Program-made: the position numbers and the translations under genes
Part shown: positions 27,827-37,285 of the stretch, one piece after another
Layout of the letters: every line of letters begins with the position of its first letter
Position numbering within the stretch: the stretch's first letter is position 1
The notes under the pieces: model-generated
Seen by the model: only the letters and a program-made list of their open reading frames with translations
What the model was told of the DNA's origin: nothing
Databases searched by the model: none
Source of the DNA: Opitutales bacterium UBA5694
GTDB lineage: Bacteria > Verrucomicrobiota > Verrucomicrobiia > Opitutales > Opitutaceae
Reading direction: 5' to 3'
DNA length: 64,000 nucleotides
Assembly (NCBI GenBank): GCA_002420185.1
Contig: DIHO01000016.1
Coordinates: forward strand, 62,001 to 126,000

Positions 27827-27943
27827 AGAGTCTCCAATAATACAGTATCCTAGGGCTGGTTATTAAACTATGCCGACTGTATACTTAAGATGCACGACAA
27901 TCATCCCGGTGGTGCTCGGGGATTACCCGCAACCATCATTCTC

Positions 27944-28885
27944 TTATCGTTTCATCTTGGCGATGACTGGCTCGGATAGTTTGCGCATGCGCTCGATGTC
28001 CTCGACTACTGCCGTGCCGTCCCCATAAACAGGAGAAATTCCTAAGTTCTCCATCTGTTTCTGGGTGTTAGGAGATTCGATTGCCGTCTTTAACGCCTGG
28101 CGCAGAACTTCCAGTTTTGCAGGATCGGTTCCTTTAGGTGCCAGCCAGATTCTGGATTCGTTTAGGACAATATCGATACCGCTTTCTTTTGCGGTAGGCG
28201 TATCGGGAAGGAGTGGAATGCGGGATTCGGAAAACGTAAGGAGTGGACGAATTCCGGAAACACTGAAGTTGATCAGAGCCTGAGAAGAGAAGATGCTAAT
28301 GTCGGTATGCCCTCCCAGAATAGACGCTAGTCGCTTGGATCCGCCCCCAGCGTTGACGATACGGAATTCGAAATCCGCTTGATCCCCCAGGATCATGGGA
28401 ATGATGTGTGTTGCCGTGCCGATTTCGGTTGCGAGCTTCATTGAGCCCGGCTTTGCTTGTGCCTGCTTGATGAGATCGGCGATAGAGGATATGCTTGAGT
28501 CTTCTTTGACTCCCATTCCTAAGCCCGTGTAGCCTGTCATGGCAAGGATCTCGTAGTCGCTGTGGTCGTAATTGGTTATGCCCATGAGCTTGGCTGAAAT
28601 CAGGGCATTTGGATTCCAGATACCGATTGTGTATCCATCATTTGGGGAGTCTTTAATCTTTCGAGTTCCCACAGCACCACCCGCCCCTGGTATGTTTACG
28701 ATAACCATTTTTTCCGGCAATATCGATTCCTCTTGTATCGTCCGCTGGAAGATGCGGGCCATCGTGTCATGGCCACCTCCCGCTGCGGTAGGTACAATAA
28801 TCTTAATCGGCTGATCCGGATAGGAGGCGGAGAGCGAGGCAATCGTAAGAATTATGGAAAATAAATAGAGTAAAGTGGATTTCAT
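27944..28885 (-). CDS. Tripartite tricarboxylate-type (TctC/Bug) solute-binding protein, orphan
   Basis: A 313-residue exported protein (signal MKSTLLYLFSIILTIASLSA). The start of the mature part, YPDQPIKIIVPTAAGGGHDTMAR, and the later NIPGAGGAVGTRKIKDSPNDG are signature blocks of the TctC/Bug family of periplasmic binding proteins for small carboxylates. No tctA or tctB membrane genes are next to it, so it either works with a distant transporter or acts as a sensor. The 3' end faces the sugar symporter. Confidence 0.88.
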   Translation of the reverse strand: MKSTLLYLFSIILTIASLSASYPDQPIKIIVPTAAGGGHDTMARIFQRTIQEESILPEKMVIVNIPGAGGAVGTRKIKDSPNDGYTIGIWNPNALISAKLMGITNYDHSDYEILAMTGYTGLGMGVKEDSSISSIADLIKQAQAKPGSMKLATEIGTATHIIPMILGDQADFEFRIVNAGGGSKRLASILGGHTDISIFSSQALINFSVSGIRPLLTFSESRIPLLPDTPTAKESGIDIVLNESRIWLAPKGTDPAKLEVLRQALKTAIESPNTQKQMENLGISPVYGDGTAVVEDIERMRKLSEPVIAKMKR

Positions 28886-28978
28886 CGGGTTGGTTTTCGC
28901 CTGTTTCGTAGGGCCATTTTTTGAGACAAGATTTGTGTGGCTGACTAGGGCTAAGACCCTTCCAAGACGGTGATGGTA

Positions 28979-30457
28979 TCATCTCGACTCTGCTTTTATA
29001 AGATCCAAGTTTCCATTGTAAGCGGGATTCGGAGTCGGGATCCGTGCCGAGGTTTTTTTCTGAATAGAAACGAGCTTGGCCAATAGAGCTTTCAGCTTCT
29101 CAGGATGAGATTTGGCGAGATTGTTCCGTTCTCCAATGTCATTACTCAAATCGTATAGTTCAGCCTCTCCGTAATGATAAAACTGGACTGCTTTCCAGTT
29201 TCCCACTCGAATCGCGGCTCCGGGCTTCCACATGGACCCGTGGTAATGAGGGTAGTGCCAATATAGAGTATCCCGCTCGACGGTCTTGCCTTGAATCGGG
29301 TTGACCAAGCTGACCCCATCCTTGTGTAGTTCGGGCATTAATTTAAAGCCCGCTAGCTCAAGCATTGTAGGGAAATAATCCATACTAATTACCGGAATGT
29401 GAGAGACAAGGCCTGCCTTGCTAACTCCGGGAGCCCGAATGATCAGTGGAACCCGTATCCCGCCTTCGTAGCACCATCCTTTTCCGGCTCGTAATGGTAA
29501 AACTGAGGTGGGCCCTGGAGTCGTTTTCGTGGCAAGACCACCGTTGTCAGATGTGAAAATGATAACTGTGTTGTCATCGAGACCTTTGGCGTGAAGCGCG
29601 TCCAAGATGCGGCCAATATTTTCATCCATCGACTTTGCCATAGCGGCATATTTTGGATCATTTTGTCGAGAGCGTGTTTTACCGTCTCGCTCCACGATGG
29701 GGTTAGCGGATCCGGTTAGCGTTTTTGCTTTTTCTGTAAAATAGGCATCGTACTTATCGGCACCTTGTATGGGGGTGTGTACCGTGTAGAACGACAAATA
29801 GAGAAGAAATGGCTTGGAGGCGTCGCGGTAGTCGAGGAACTCGATCGACTCATCTGCGAGGCGGTCCGTCAGGTAATGATCGTCCGGTTTATCCTCAAGT
29901 CGTGGGTTGTTAAAAGGAGCGTAGTAACCTCCGGGGGGGCTGCCCTTGTGGTGGCCTCCTTTATTGAAATCGAAGCCTTGATCCTCGGGGAAGTGGCCTT
30001 CTTCTCCAAGGTGCCATTTGCCAGCGTAAAAGGTCTCGTAGCCTTTCTTTTTGAATGCCTCGCCCAAGGTGGTTTCTTTCAGGTCCAGATTGTCTCGATC
30101 TTCAGGAGCGATTAGCTTGGGATTTTTTGCGACCGCTCCGGGAATCCAATCGGTGATGTTAACTCTGGAAGGGTATTGACCGGTCATGATGGCGGCTCTA
30201 GTTGGAGAGCAAACGGGTGAGGCGGAATAGGCATTGGTAAAACGCACTCCTGACGCGGCCAGTGCGTCGATTCGCGGCGTCTCGTAGAATTCGCTTCCAT
30301 AGCATCCAAGATCTGGCCATCCGAGATCGTCGATCAGAATAAAGAGAAAGTTTGGCTTGGAAGGCGAATCGGCTGCCTTAGCGACGTCGGTCGAGGCAAT
30401 CGCCAATGACACTGTGGCCACTAGAAGAATCTGATTTTTTAGCGTTTTCATGGGCAT
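28979..30457 (-). CDS. Secreted sulfatase (CSPTR motif)
   Basis: A 492-residue sulfatase with a signal peptide (VATVSLAIASTDVAKA). Conserved parts are LIDDLGWPDLGCYG, the formylglycine site VCSPTRAAIMTGQYPSR (Cys83, with Thr in place of the more usual Ser), GKWHLG and FTSDNGG. It belongs to the arylsulfatase A/N-acetylgalactosamine-6-sulfatase-like branch by overall layout; the substrate is unknown. It is divergent from the next sulfatase with a gap of about 215 bases, so both may share a regulatory region. Confidence 0.92.
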   Translation of the reverse strand: MPMKTLKNQILLVATVSLAIASTDVAKAADSPSKPNFLFILIDDLGWPDLGCYGSEFYETPRIDALAASGVRFTNAYSASPVCSPTRAAIMTGQYPSRVNITDWIPGAVAKNPKLIAPEDRDNLDLKETTLGEAFKKKGYETFYAGKWHLGEEGHFPEDQGFDFNKGGHHKGSPPGGYYAPFNNPRLEDKPDDHYLTDRLADESIEFLDYRDASKPFLLYLSFYTVHTPIQGADKYDAYFTEKAKTLTGSANPIVERDGKTRSRQNDPKYAAMAKSMDENIGRILDALHAKGLDDNTVIIFTSDNGGLATKTTPGPTSVLPLRAGKGWCYEGGIRVPLIIRAPGVSKAGLVSHIPVISMDYFPTMLELAGFKLMPELHKDGVSLVNPIQGKTVERDTLYWHYPHYHGSMWKPGAAIRVGNWKAVQFYHYGEAELYDLSNDIGERNNLAKSHPEKLKALLAKLVSIQKKTSARIPTPNPAYNGNLDLIKAESR

Positions 30458-30673
30458 AGGGTTAAAAAAATAAGTTCAGTGGGATCTAGTCGAAATTGCA
30501 GGGTTGATTTATCTTGGATGGATAATTGAGGGGCAATCGAATTTCTACAGCGACTAAAAGGGACTATTAGTTGATAGTACTAATCCCTAGAGGAATAAAG
30601 ATATTCGGACAAGCAACCCTTGCAACTGTCTTGAGAAGGCTTCTACACTGCCTTTCGTCATCACTTGTATGCT

Positions 30674-32107
30674 ATGCGACGTTTCTTTTTGATTAGTTTT
30701 ATCGTTTCCGTGTTTTTTGGTTTCGTGGGAAGTGTTCAAGCCCGAGACCGGCCCAACATCGTCTACATTCTGGCGGATGATTTGGGTTGGGGGGATCTGA
30801 GCCTTTACGGCCAGAAGCACTTTGAAACCCCAAATATTGACAGAATTGCGGAGGACGGAATCCAGTTTATGCAGCACTATTCGGGCAGTACTGTATGCGC
30901 TCCCTCCCGCTCGTCTTTGATGACTGGATTACACACGGGCCGCACGCCGATTCGCGGCAACTTTGAAGTGCAGCCTGAGGGACAAATGGCGTTGCCGGCA
31001 GAATCGGTGACGATCGCAGAGATTCTCAAAGATGAGGGGTATGTAACGGGAGCCTTTGGAAAGTGGGGGCTAGGATTTCCTGGCTCGGAGGGTGATCCAG
31101 TAAATCAAGGGTTTGACGTATTTTTTGGGTACAACTGCCAACGTATCGCCCACAACTATTACCCTTACCATCTTTGGGACAATGACGAGCGCCTGATGCT
31201 AGAAGCCAATGAGGGTACGCATGAAGGCGTATATGCTCCGGAGCTTATACAGGAAAAGACACTCGACTTCATCGAAGAGAACAAGGACAAGCCCTTTTTC
31301 TGTTTCGTTCCACACGTCATCCCCCACGCGGAACTGTTCGTTCCTGAGCGATATATGTCCCGTTTTAGAGGAAAGCTGCTGCCGGAGAAACACTACGAAG
31401 GAACAGATCATGGACCCAATTATCGAGTGGGTGGATACGGCACGCAACCTGAGAGCCATGCGGCGTTTGCGGGAATGATTACGATGCTGGACGACCACAT
31501 AGGGCAAATTCTGGATAAGCTTGGCAATCTTGGAATTGAGAAAAATACCTTAGTTATTTTCACATCGGACAACGGGGCACATAAAGAAGGAGGGGCGGAC
31601 CCAGATTTCTTTAATAGCAACGGTCCTTACAAAGGTCTCAAGCGGGACCTTTATGAGGGGGGTATCCGCGTACCGATGCTGGCACGTTGGCCCGGAAAAA
31701 TTGCCGCTGAATCAAAAACAAGACATGTTTCCGCTTTTTGGGATGTGCTACCCACGGTTTGCGATTTGACCGGAACCGAGACTCCAGATGGAGTAGACGG
31801 CATTTCCTTTGCACCCACGCTTCTTCAGTCAGGGAAGCAGCGGAAGCACTCGCATTTGTATTGGGCTTTCCATGAAAGGGGCGGCCGGGTTGCGATACGA
31901 AAAGGGGATTGGAAACTTGTGAAATACAACGTAGACAAGGATCCAGATGCTGATTGGGAATTGTATGATCTTTCTATCGACATCAGTGAGTCGCGAAATG
32001 TTGCTTCTCGGCATCCTGAATTGGTGCGAGAACTCGCGGAACTCGCGGAACAATCTGAAATTCCTTCACCCGTAGAAAAATTCAGATTTCAAAATCCAAT
32101 CAACTAG
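30674..32107 (+). CDS. Secreted sulfatase (CAPSR motif)
   Basis: About 477 residues. The start at 30674 gives the signal peptide MRRFFLISFIVSVFFGFVGS. Conserved parts are LADDLGWGDLSLYG, the formylglycine site VCAPSRSSLMTGLHTGR (Cys75), FGKWGLG (a variant of GKWH in which His is replaced) and FTSDNGAH. Arylsulfatase A-type layout. It lies divergent from the CSPTR sulfatase and is followed after 16 bases by the DUF2959 pseudogene. Confidence 0.92.
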   Translation: MRRFFLISFIVSVFFGFVGSVQARDRPNIVYILADDLGWGDLSLYGQKHFETPNIDRIAEDGIQFMQHYSGSTVCAPSRSSLMTGLHTGRTPIRGNFEVQPEGQMALPAESVTIAEILKDEGYVTGAFGKWGLGFPGSEGDPVNQGFDVFFGYNCQRIAHNYYPYHLWDNDERLMLEANEGTHEGVYAPELIQEKTLDFIEENKDKPFFCFVPHVIPHAELFVPERYMSRFRGKLLPEKHYEGTDHGPNYRVGGYGTQPESHAAFAGMITMLDDHIGQILDKLGNLGIEKNTLVIFTSDNGAHKEGGADPDFFNSNGPYKGLKRDLYEGGIRVPMLARWPGKIAAESKTRHVSAFWDVLPTVCDLTGTETPDGVDGISFAPTLLQSGKQRKHSHLYWAFHERGGRVAIRKGDWKLVKYNVDKDPDADWELYDLSIDISESRNVASRHPELVRELAELAEQSEIPSPVEKFRFQNPIN

Positions 32108-32123
32108 CCTACAAAGAAATGCC

Positions 32124-32792
32124 ATGAAGCATCTTTGTTTTGTGCCTCAAGCATCCCTCCAGCTATTCGTTGTAGCGCTTTTATTGGCCACAGGTTGCCA
32201 GTCTATGCACGATGGAGCGATTGAGAAAATGGGCACGGAAAAGCGTGATTTCCTAGTTGAATGAGTAGAGGAGGGGAGGGAAGCCTAGGAGGACACGAAA
32301 GCACAGTTTGCCAGCGTGTTCGAAGAGTTCGTCGCCGTATCCAATGTGGAACTATGATATTTGAAAACGGCCAATGAGCACTTGCAAGATTCTTTTGTCC
32401 TGAGCGAGAAACGAGTGAAAGGATCGTGGGATCGTATCGATTCGATCAAAGGCGTTTCGAAAGTGCTCTTCAAGGAATGGGAATCCAAGTTGGGGCAATA
32501 CACTAATCAGGACCTGCGATAAGGCAGCCTAGATCAGATGAATCAAACCAAGATTCTGTATTTGAAGTTGTTTAGCGCGATGGAAGGGACTGCTGAGAAA
32601 ATGGACCCAGTGAGCGTGACGCTTTGGGACTAGACGTTATTCCGCAAACACGATCTGAATTCGCAGGCAATCGTGGCCTTAAACAAGACAACTCTTGGAA
32701 TGCGTAGTGAAGTGGACGCTTTGATATAACAAGTATCTCAATCGGTGGAAGAGGCGGACACATTCATCGCTAAGATGTGCACGGGCCAATAA
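32124..32792 (+). pseudogene. DUF2959 lipoprotein gene with six in-frame stops and no net frameshift
   Basis: From ATG 32124 to the terminal TAA at 32790 one frame of 222 codons can be read throughout. It starts with a lipoprotein signal (FVVALLLATGCQS) and then reads MEK/KRD-type DUF2959 blocks: IEKMGTEKRDFLVE, VKGSWDRIDSIKG, VLFKEWESKLGQYTNQDLR, MDPVSVTLWD, LFRKHDLNSQAIVALN and SVEEADTFI. Stops interrupt it at codons 47 (TGA, 32262), 55 (TAG, 32286), 78 (TGA, 32355), 133 (TAA, 32520), 170 (TAG, 32631) and 202 (TAA, 32727). DUF2959 proteins are coiled-coil lipoproteins of unknown role. All three stop codons occur, so recoding is unlikely. Confidence 0.85.
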
Positions 32793-32851
32793 GTCGATTC
32801 AGTTATGGCCGGATAGCCCCGCACTGGGTGGCGTTTAGCCCTAAGGCTCGC

Positions 32852-33832
32852 CTACTTCTCTTCTCGGCTGAAATTTAGAGCCGACCCCTCCATTATCTGC
32901 CTATTTCGGACGAAGGTAGCGATTAACCCTCGCTGGGGTGCGAATGCCCAAACAATCCCAAAAACGATTCCCGCGATTACCGTCATGCCGCCCGCAATCG
33001 AAGCGTTTAGCCAAGTGGCAAGGTGAAATCCGATTAATGAGTAAGCTCCAGAAATTACGGTGGAAAGCACGAGGGCGATGGGAAGTCGGTCAGTGAGCAT
33101 CAACGCAGTGGCCCCGGGAAAGATGATCATCGCAATTACAAGTACCACTCCAACTGATTCGAATGAGCTCACGATCACAATGGATAGAAAAAGCGTGAGT
33201 CCGTACTGGTAGCGAGTGGGATTGATCCCCAGAGATGCGGCAAGACCGGAATCGAATGAGGTAACGATCATCTCCTTGAAGAAGGCAAATAGAAGGACGA
33301 TCGCTATTAGGGTAATAATCGCCATTCGGACGATCGGTTCGGGCCCAATTACGATTTCACCGAAATAAGCAATATCCTGAAGTGGAATGAATCCAAGTTC
33401 TCCATACAAAACGCATTCAGCATCTAAATCCACTTCGTCTGCGAAAACGGAAATGAGTATGACTCCTATTGCGAAGAGACTGGAGAATACGATTCCGATA
33501 GCAGCGTCTGGTTTAATTCGAGAAGTGTAGCGGATCGCCTCGATTAGAGCGACTGTAACCACGCCAGCCACGACCGCGCCAAGCATCATTGGAAGGGTAT
33601 CCCGTGAATTGGTGATGAGGAAAGCCAGAGTAATGCCTGGCAAAATGCTATGACTAATGGCATCCCCCACAAGTGCCATGCGTCGGAGAATTACGAAACA
33701 GCCAACAAGACCACAGGTTCCGGCTACAAGGAATCCCATTAGAACAATCCAAAACGAATTTACTGCGTACTCGCTCCAGGGCTGGATAAAGACTGTGTGC
33801 CAATCAAAGGCTGGGAAAAATTGTTCGCGCAC
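32852..33832 (-). CDS. Metal ABC transporter permease (TroD/MntB-like)
   Basis: A 326-residue permease of the ABC-3 family with about eight membrane spans. Landmarks are GFLVAGTCGLVGCFVILRRM, LVGDAISHSILPG and FESVGVVLVIAMIIFPGATA. It is the last gene of a minus-strand metal uptake operon and lies 174 bases after the permease-regulator fusion; the gap holds no gene. Likely substrates are manganese, zinc or iron(II). Confidence 0.9.
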   Translation of the reverse strand: MREQFFPAFDWHTVFIQPWSEYAVNSFWIVLMGFLVAGTCGLVGCFVILRRMALVGDAISHSILPGITLAFLITNSRDTLPMMLGAVVAGVVTVALIEAIRYTSRIKPDAAIGIVFSSLFAIGVILISVFADEVDLDAECVLYGELGFIPLQDIAYFGEIVIGPEPIVRMAIITLIAIVLLFAFFKEMIVTSFDSGLAASLGINPTRYQYGLTLFLSIVIVSSFESVGVVLVIAMIIFPGATALMLTDRLPIALVLSTVISGAYSLIGFHLATWLNASIAGGMTVIAGIVFGIVWAFAPQRGLIATFVRNRQIMEGSALNFSREEK

Positions 33833-34006
33833 GGTCTAAAGCTGAAGGTTTAAAAAATAAGGTATCCCCGTGGCAAGTCCGAGGCAGCTTAAGGTAGCAA
33901 CGGTGGGGCTGCTCATCCCTAAGCAGTCGATACGATTGTGTTGGGTCTGTAGCGAAAACAACCCTGTAATGGATTCGACGGTGAAGCATTCTGTCATTGA
34001 ATCACT

Positions 34007-35473
34007 TTAAGCAATTACCTGATCCCTTCTCGGAATGAGACGTCCGTGGGGGTCATGGATTGGATTTTGGAGTCGGTCTTCTAGGCGTTTGACGATACCC
34101 TCGCCGATGAGGTGCTCAATCTCTTCCGCGTCGTCATGAACGTGGTCGCTCTCGTAGCTAGCGGCACTGGTCAAGTAGAGTTCCCAAAGTCGATGGTTAC
34201 GGACAATTTCGCAGGCGCGATACCAGCCTTCTTTGGATAGTCTGAATCGGGCCTGACCACTCATCGAAGGGGTGTTCGAATCGACGATCCACTCAGCCAT
34301 ATCTGCTTCCACGAGATTGAGGATTTCCCTTTCCGTTGCGGGCAAGTTTGAATTTCGTTCGACCGCCAGTTCGGCAACCACGAACTCCCTCCGCTCGAAG
34401 TCGGAATTTTCACAAAGGTAGAATATGGATTTGAGGGTATTCTCCAATGCAATACGCTGCCTTTGTCTTTTTCGCCGTAATGTCTTGGTGAGGAATCCGT
34501 GCCGTGGACCGAAGAAAAGAGCGAGGACGAAAATGAGCGTTGCCCCAAGGACGATGAGAGGCCCTGTTGGCAAGTTGTTCGATAGGTAGGAAATGAAAGC
34601 ACCTAGAACGCCCGAGAGCATTCCAAATCCCGCGGCAAGAATCAGCATCCAATGCATTCGATCGGTTAAGAGGAAAGCGGCTGCGGCTGGAGTTATCAGT
34701 AATGCAGAAACGAGTACAACTCCGACTGCTTGAAGCGATACGACAACCGCGAATGTTAGCAATGCCATTAGTGCGTAGTGCAATACTTGGACGGGCATCC
34801 CAATGGCCTGTGCGAAGCCTGTGTCGAAACTTATGGCTATAAACTCCTTATAGAATATTAGAACCAATACGACTGTAATTAAAGAAATGATGCCCAGCAG
34901 TTGGATGTCCCCACTTGAGAGAGCGGCAGCTTGACCGAAGAAAAACTTGTCCAGGCCAGACTTGTTTCCCATCGCCATATTTTGGATCATAGTGGTCATG
35001 CAAATACCGAGTCCATAGAATCCGGCGAGCACCATTCCCATCGCGCTGTCTTCTTTTAAGTGAGTCGTCTGTTTGATCCAGCCAACAAGTGCCACTCCGA
35101 GGATTCCCGCTGCGGTCGCTCCAATAAAGATAGCCCACGGGTCCTTGGAGGCGTTCCAGAGAAAACCTAAAGCCACCCCGGGCAGAACCGCATGGGAAAG
35201 GGTATCGCCGAGCAGGGAAAGTTTTCTTACCACTAGGAAGCTGCCTAGGACGCCGCAGCAAAATCCGATGATAAGTGTTCCAAGAACGGCTGTTCGGACC
35301 ACAGGTTCTTCTAACGACAAAAAATCGAGCGCTTGCTCGGTCCAGCTCGTTTCCGAGATTTTCCCGATCTGGGCGGCGTGAGCGATTGTGGAAGCAGTGA
35401 GGATTCCGAAGATGGAGAATGCAAGCCGTTGCTTGCTGCCATTGGAAACGGCGTGTGGCAATAGCTCTCTCAT
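34007..35473 (-). CDS. Metal ABC permease fused to a C-terminal DtxR/TroR-like module
   Basis: A 488-residue protein. Residues about 1-335 are an ABC-3 permease: GVLGSFLVVRKLSLLGDTLS and AVGVVLVSALLITPAAAAFL. Residues about 343-488 look like a DtxR-family unit: a winged-helix-like part (LPATEREILNLVEADMAEWI, RFRLSKEGWYRACEIV), then the metal-binding/dimerisation helices NHRLWELYL and DDAEEIEHLIGEGIVKRLED. His427, Glu450/451, Glu453 and His454 match the positions of MntR metal ligands. In tro operons of spirochaetes TroR is a separate protein; here it is attached to the permease. Metal sensing that gates transport is a plausible inference. Its start overlaps the ATPase stop. Confidence 0.85.
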   Translation of the reverse strand: MRELLPHAVSNGSKQRLAFSIFGILTASTIAHAAQIGKISETSWTEQALDFLSLEEPVVRTAVLGTLIIGFCCGVLGSFLVVRKLSLLGDTLSHAVLPGVALGFLWNASKDPWAIFIGATAAGILGVALVGWIKQTTHLKEDSAMGMVLAGFYGLGICMTTMIQNMAMGNKSGLDKFFFGQAAALSSGDIQLLGIISLITVVLVLIFYKEFIAISFDTGFAQAIGMPVQVLHYALMALLTFAVVVSLQAVGVVLVSALLITPAAAAFLLTDRMHWMLILAAGFGMLSGVLGAFISYLSNNLPTGPLIVLGATLIFVLALFFGPRHGFLTKTLRRKRQRQRIALENTLKSIFYLCENSDFERREFVVAELAVERNSNLPATEREILNLVEADMAEWIVDSNTPSMSGQARFRLSKEGWYRACEIVRNHRLWELYLTSAASYESDHVHDDAEEIEHLIGEGIVKRLEDRLQNPIHDPHGRLIPRRDQVIA

Positions 35474-36294
35474 CGCAGCGAGTCCTCTGGTGTGTCGCCT
35501 TCCGCTTTTTTGCGAGCCCGGCTCAAGGCGACTTCTGAAAGGATACTCAATCGACCGCCGTAGGCGTTTTGGAGATTCTCAAAGGTGAAAACATCTTTGG
35601 TGTTTCCGTAGGCCACCACTCGCATATTCAAAAGTAGAATACGATCGAAATAGTCTGGGGCCGTTGTGAGGTCATGATGTACGACGATGAGTGTCTTACC
35701 CTGCGTCTGAAGTTCCCTTAGGATTTCAATTATCGCTGACTCTGTGGCCGCATCGACGCCCACGAAGGGTTCGTCCATCAAATAAAGGTCGCTCTCTTGA
35801 GCCAGTGCGCGTGCGAGGAATACCCTCTGCTGTTGTCCGCCAGAGAGGTTTGAAATTTGACGTTTAGCATAGGGAGCCATCCTCACTTTCTCGAGACAGG
35901 CCATAGCGATATTCTTGTCCGATTTGTTTGGACGTTTGAATGGGCCGAGGCGCCCGTATCGACCCATAAGCACGACGTCCAAGGCGTTCACAGGAAAATC
36001 CCAGTCGACGGATTCGCGTTGGGGCACGTAACCGACGCGCGTGACCGCTTGCTTGAAGGGCTTGCCGAAAACTTTGACCCAGCCGCTAGCTGAAGGGAGC
36101 AGGCCCATTACGGACTTTATGAGCGTGGATTTTCCCGCCCCGTTGGGTCCGACGATGCCGACGATGGAGCCTTTGGGAATCTCGAGGTCGATTCCGTACA
36201 GTACGGGCCGTTTCGTATACGCCACAGTGAGATCATGAATCTCGAGTGGGGGCGCAATCTTCTTCGACTCGGCGTCTGTTTGTGCAAGTGGCAT
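35470..36294 (-). CDS. Metal ABC transporter ATPase (TroB/MntA-like)
   Basis: A 274-residue ATPase with Walker A GPNGAGKST (49-57), the Q-loop region GYVPQRESVDWDFPVNALDV, signature LSGGQQQRVFLARALAQ and Walker B LYLMDEPF. The block VPQR-SVDWDFPV is typical of manganese/zinc ABC ATPases. It sits ten bases after the binding-protein gene and overlaps the fused permease by four bases. Confidence 0.92.
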   Translation of the reverse strand: MPLAQTDAESKKIAPPLEIHDLTVAYTKRPVLYGIDLEIPKGSIVGIVGPNGAGKSTLIKSVMGLLPSASGWVKVFGKPFKQAVTRVGYVPQRESVDWDFPVNALDVVLMGRYGRLGPFKRPNKSDKNIAMACLEKVRMAPYAKRQISNLSGGQQQRVFLARALAQESDLYLMDEPFVGVDAATESAIIEILRELQTQGKTLIVVHHDLTTAPDYFDRILLLNMRVVAYGNTKDVFTFENLQNAYGGRLSILSEVALSRARKKAEGDTPEDSLR

Positions 36295-36303
36295 TTAAAT
36301 ACG

Positions 36304-37248
36304 TTATTTCAGAGCTTCGACGATGGTTGTCATGTTGTGTCGGAACATGCCTTCGTAGGTTCCAACGTCGTATGAGGAATCGTCGGGACCGGTTTCCATG
36401 TGACCAGGTTCTCCTAAAGCGTCTGAAAATAGCTCGCCCCCGATTGAAACCCCCGAGTCGGCGCTGATTCGCTCGATGGTTGCGGGCGAGACGCTAGATT
36501 CCACAAAGATCGCTTTGATCCCGTTTTCTCTGATGAACTTGCTGACTTTGACGATATCGGCTAGGCCGGCTTCGCTTACGGTTGATATTCCTTGAACGCC
36601 GATTACTTGAAAGTCGAACGCTTGGCCGAAGTAGTTATAGGCGTCGTGACTCGTGACCAGGATCCGCTGTTTCCTAGGGATTTGCTGGGCGTATTCGTCG
36701 CCCCAGCGTTTCAGTTCTGTAAGCCTGGATACAAGATCAGTTCCTCGATTTTCGTAGGTGCCGGCACGGCTTGGATCGACTTTGCTCAGCGCGGATACAA
36801 CGGTATCCACACAATGGATCCACAGATCAGGATCGAACCAGACATGTGGATCGTAGTGGCCTGCAAATTCTGCCGGCTCGAGCAATCTGGATTCAGGCAC
36901 ACTTTCGGTGATAGCATAGACAGGCGTTCCTTGTCTCCCTAGGCGAACGAGCACTTCTGTCATGCGGCCCTCCAAATGCAGCCCGTTGTAGAATATCACG
37001 TCTGCTGACTGGAGTTGGTTCACGTCGCCCGCGGTCGCTTTATAGAGGTGGGGATCCACGCCCGGACCCATAAGTCCTCTGACTTCGCCATCGTCCCCTA
37101 GAATGGAGCGGACCAAGTCTGCGACGAATGTCGTCGTTGCGACGGCCTTGATGCGCTCGTCGTTTGAATCATTCGAGGTTGGAGAGCAGGAGATGGATGC
37201 CATCGTCAACAGAGTAAGGAAGAATAACGCAGATCGCGGACATTTCAT
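36304..37248 (-). CDS. Metal-binding lipoprotein, TroA/ZnuA-like
   Basis: A 314-residue substrate-binding protein with a lipobox (MASISC, Cys21). Metal ligands typical of the TroA group are visible: His67 in GVDPHLYK, His135 in HYDPHVWFD, His201 in TSHDAYNYFG and Asp276 in FSDALG. The three-His-plus-Asp set is seen in TroA, which takes zinc or manganese, whereas the PsaA/MntC type has Glu at the third position. Anchored in the inner (or outer) membrane facing the periplasm, it would hand metal to the two permeases. The upstream neighbour is the thioredoxin-like gene. Confidence 0.9.
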   Translation of the reverse strand: MKCPRSALFFLTLLTMASISCSPTSNDSNDERIKAVATTTFVADLVRSILGDDGEVRGLMGPGVDPHLYKATAGDVNQLQSADVIFYNGLHLEGRMTEVLVRLGRQGTPVYAITESVPESRLLEPAEFAGHYDPHVWFDPDLWIHCVDTVVSALSKVDPSRAGTYENRGTDLVSRLTELKRWGDEYAQQIPRKQRILVTSHDAYNYFGQAFDFQVIGVQGISTVSEAGLADIVKVSKFIRENGIKAIFVESSVSPATIERISADSGVSIGGELFSDALGEPGHMETGPDDSSYDVGTYEGMFRHNMTTIVEALK

Positions 37249-37285
37249 TTGAATACGGTTGGGAAAATTGAATTTCGAAAGCTCC

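Noticed and set aside
32124..32792. Stop-codon reassignment or selenocysteine use in the DUF2959 frame
   Set aside because: All three stop codons appear inside it, while neighbouring genes end normally at the same three codons. No SECIS-like structure was evident. Decay is simpler.
36304..37248. Calling the binding protein manganese-specific
   Set aside because: The third ligand position is His (TSHDAY), as in TroA/ZnuA, rather than Glu as in PsaA/MntC, so zinc and manganese cannot be separated by sequence.
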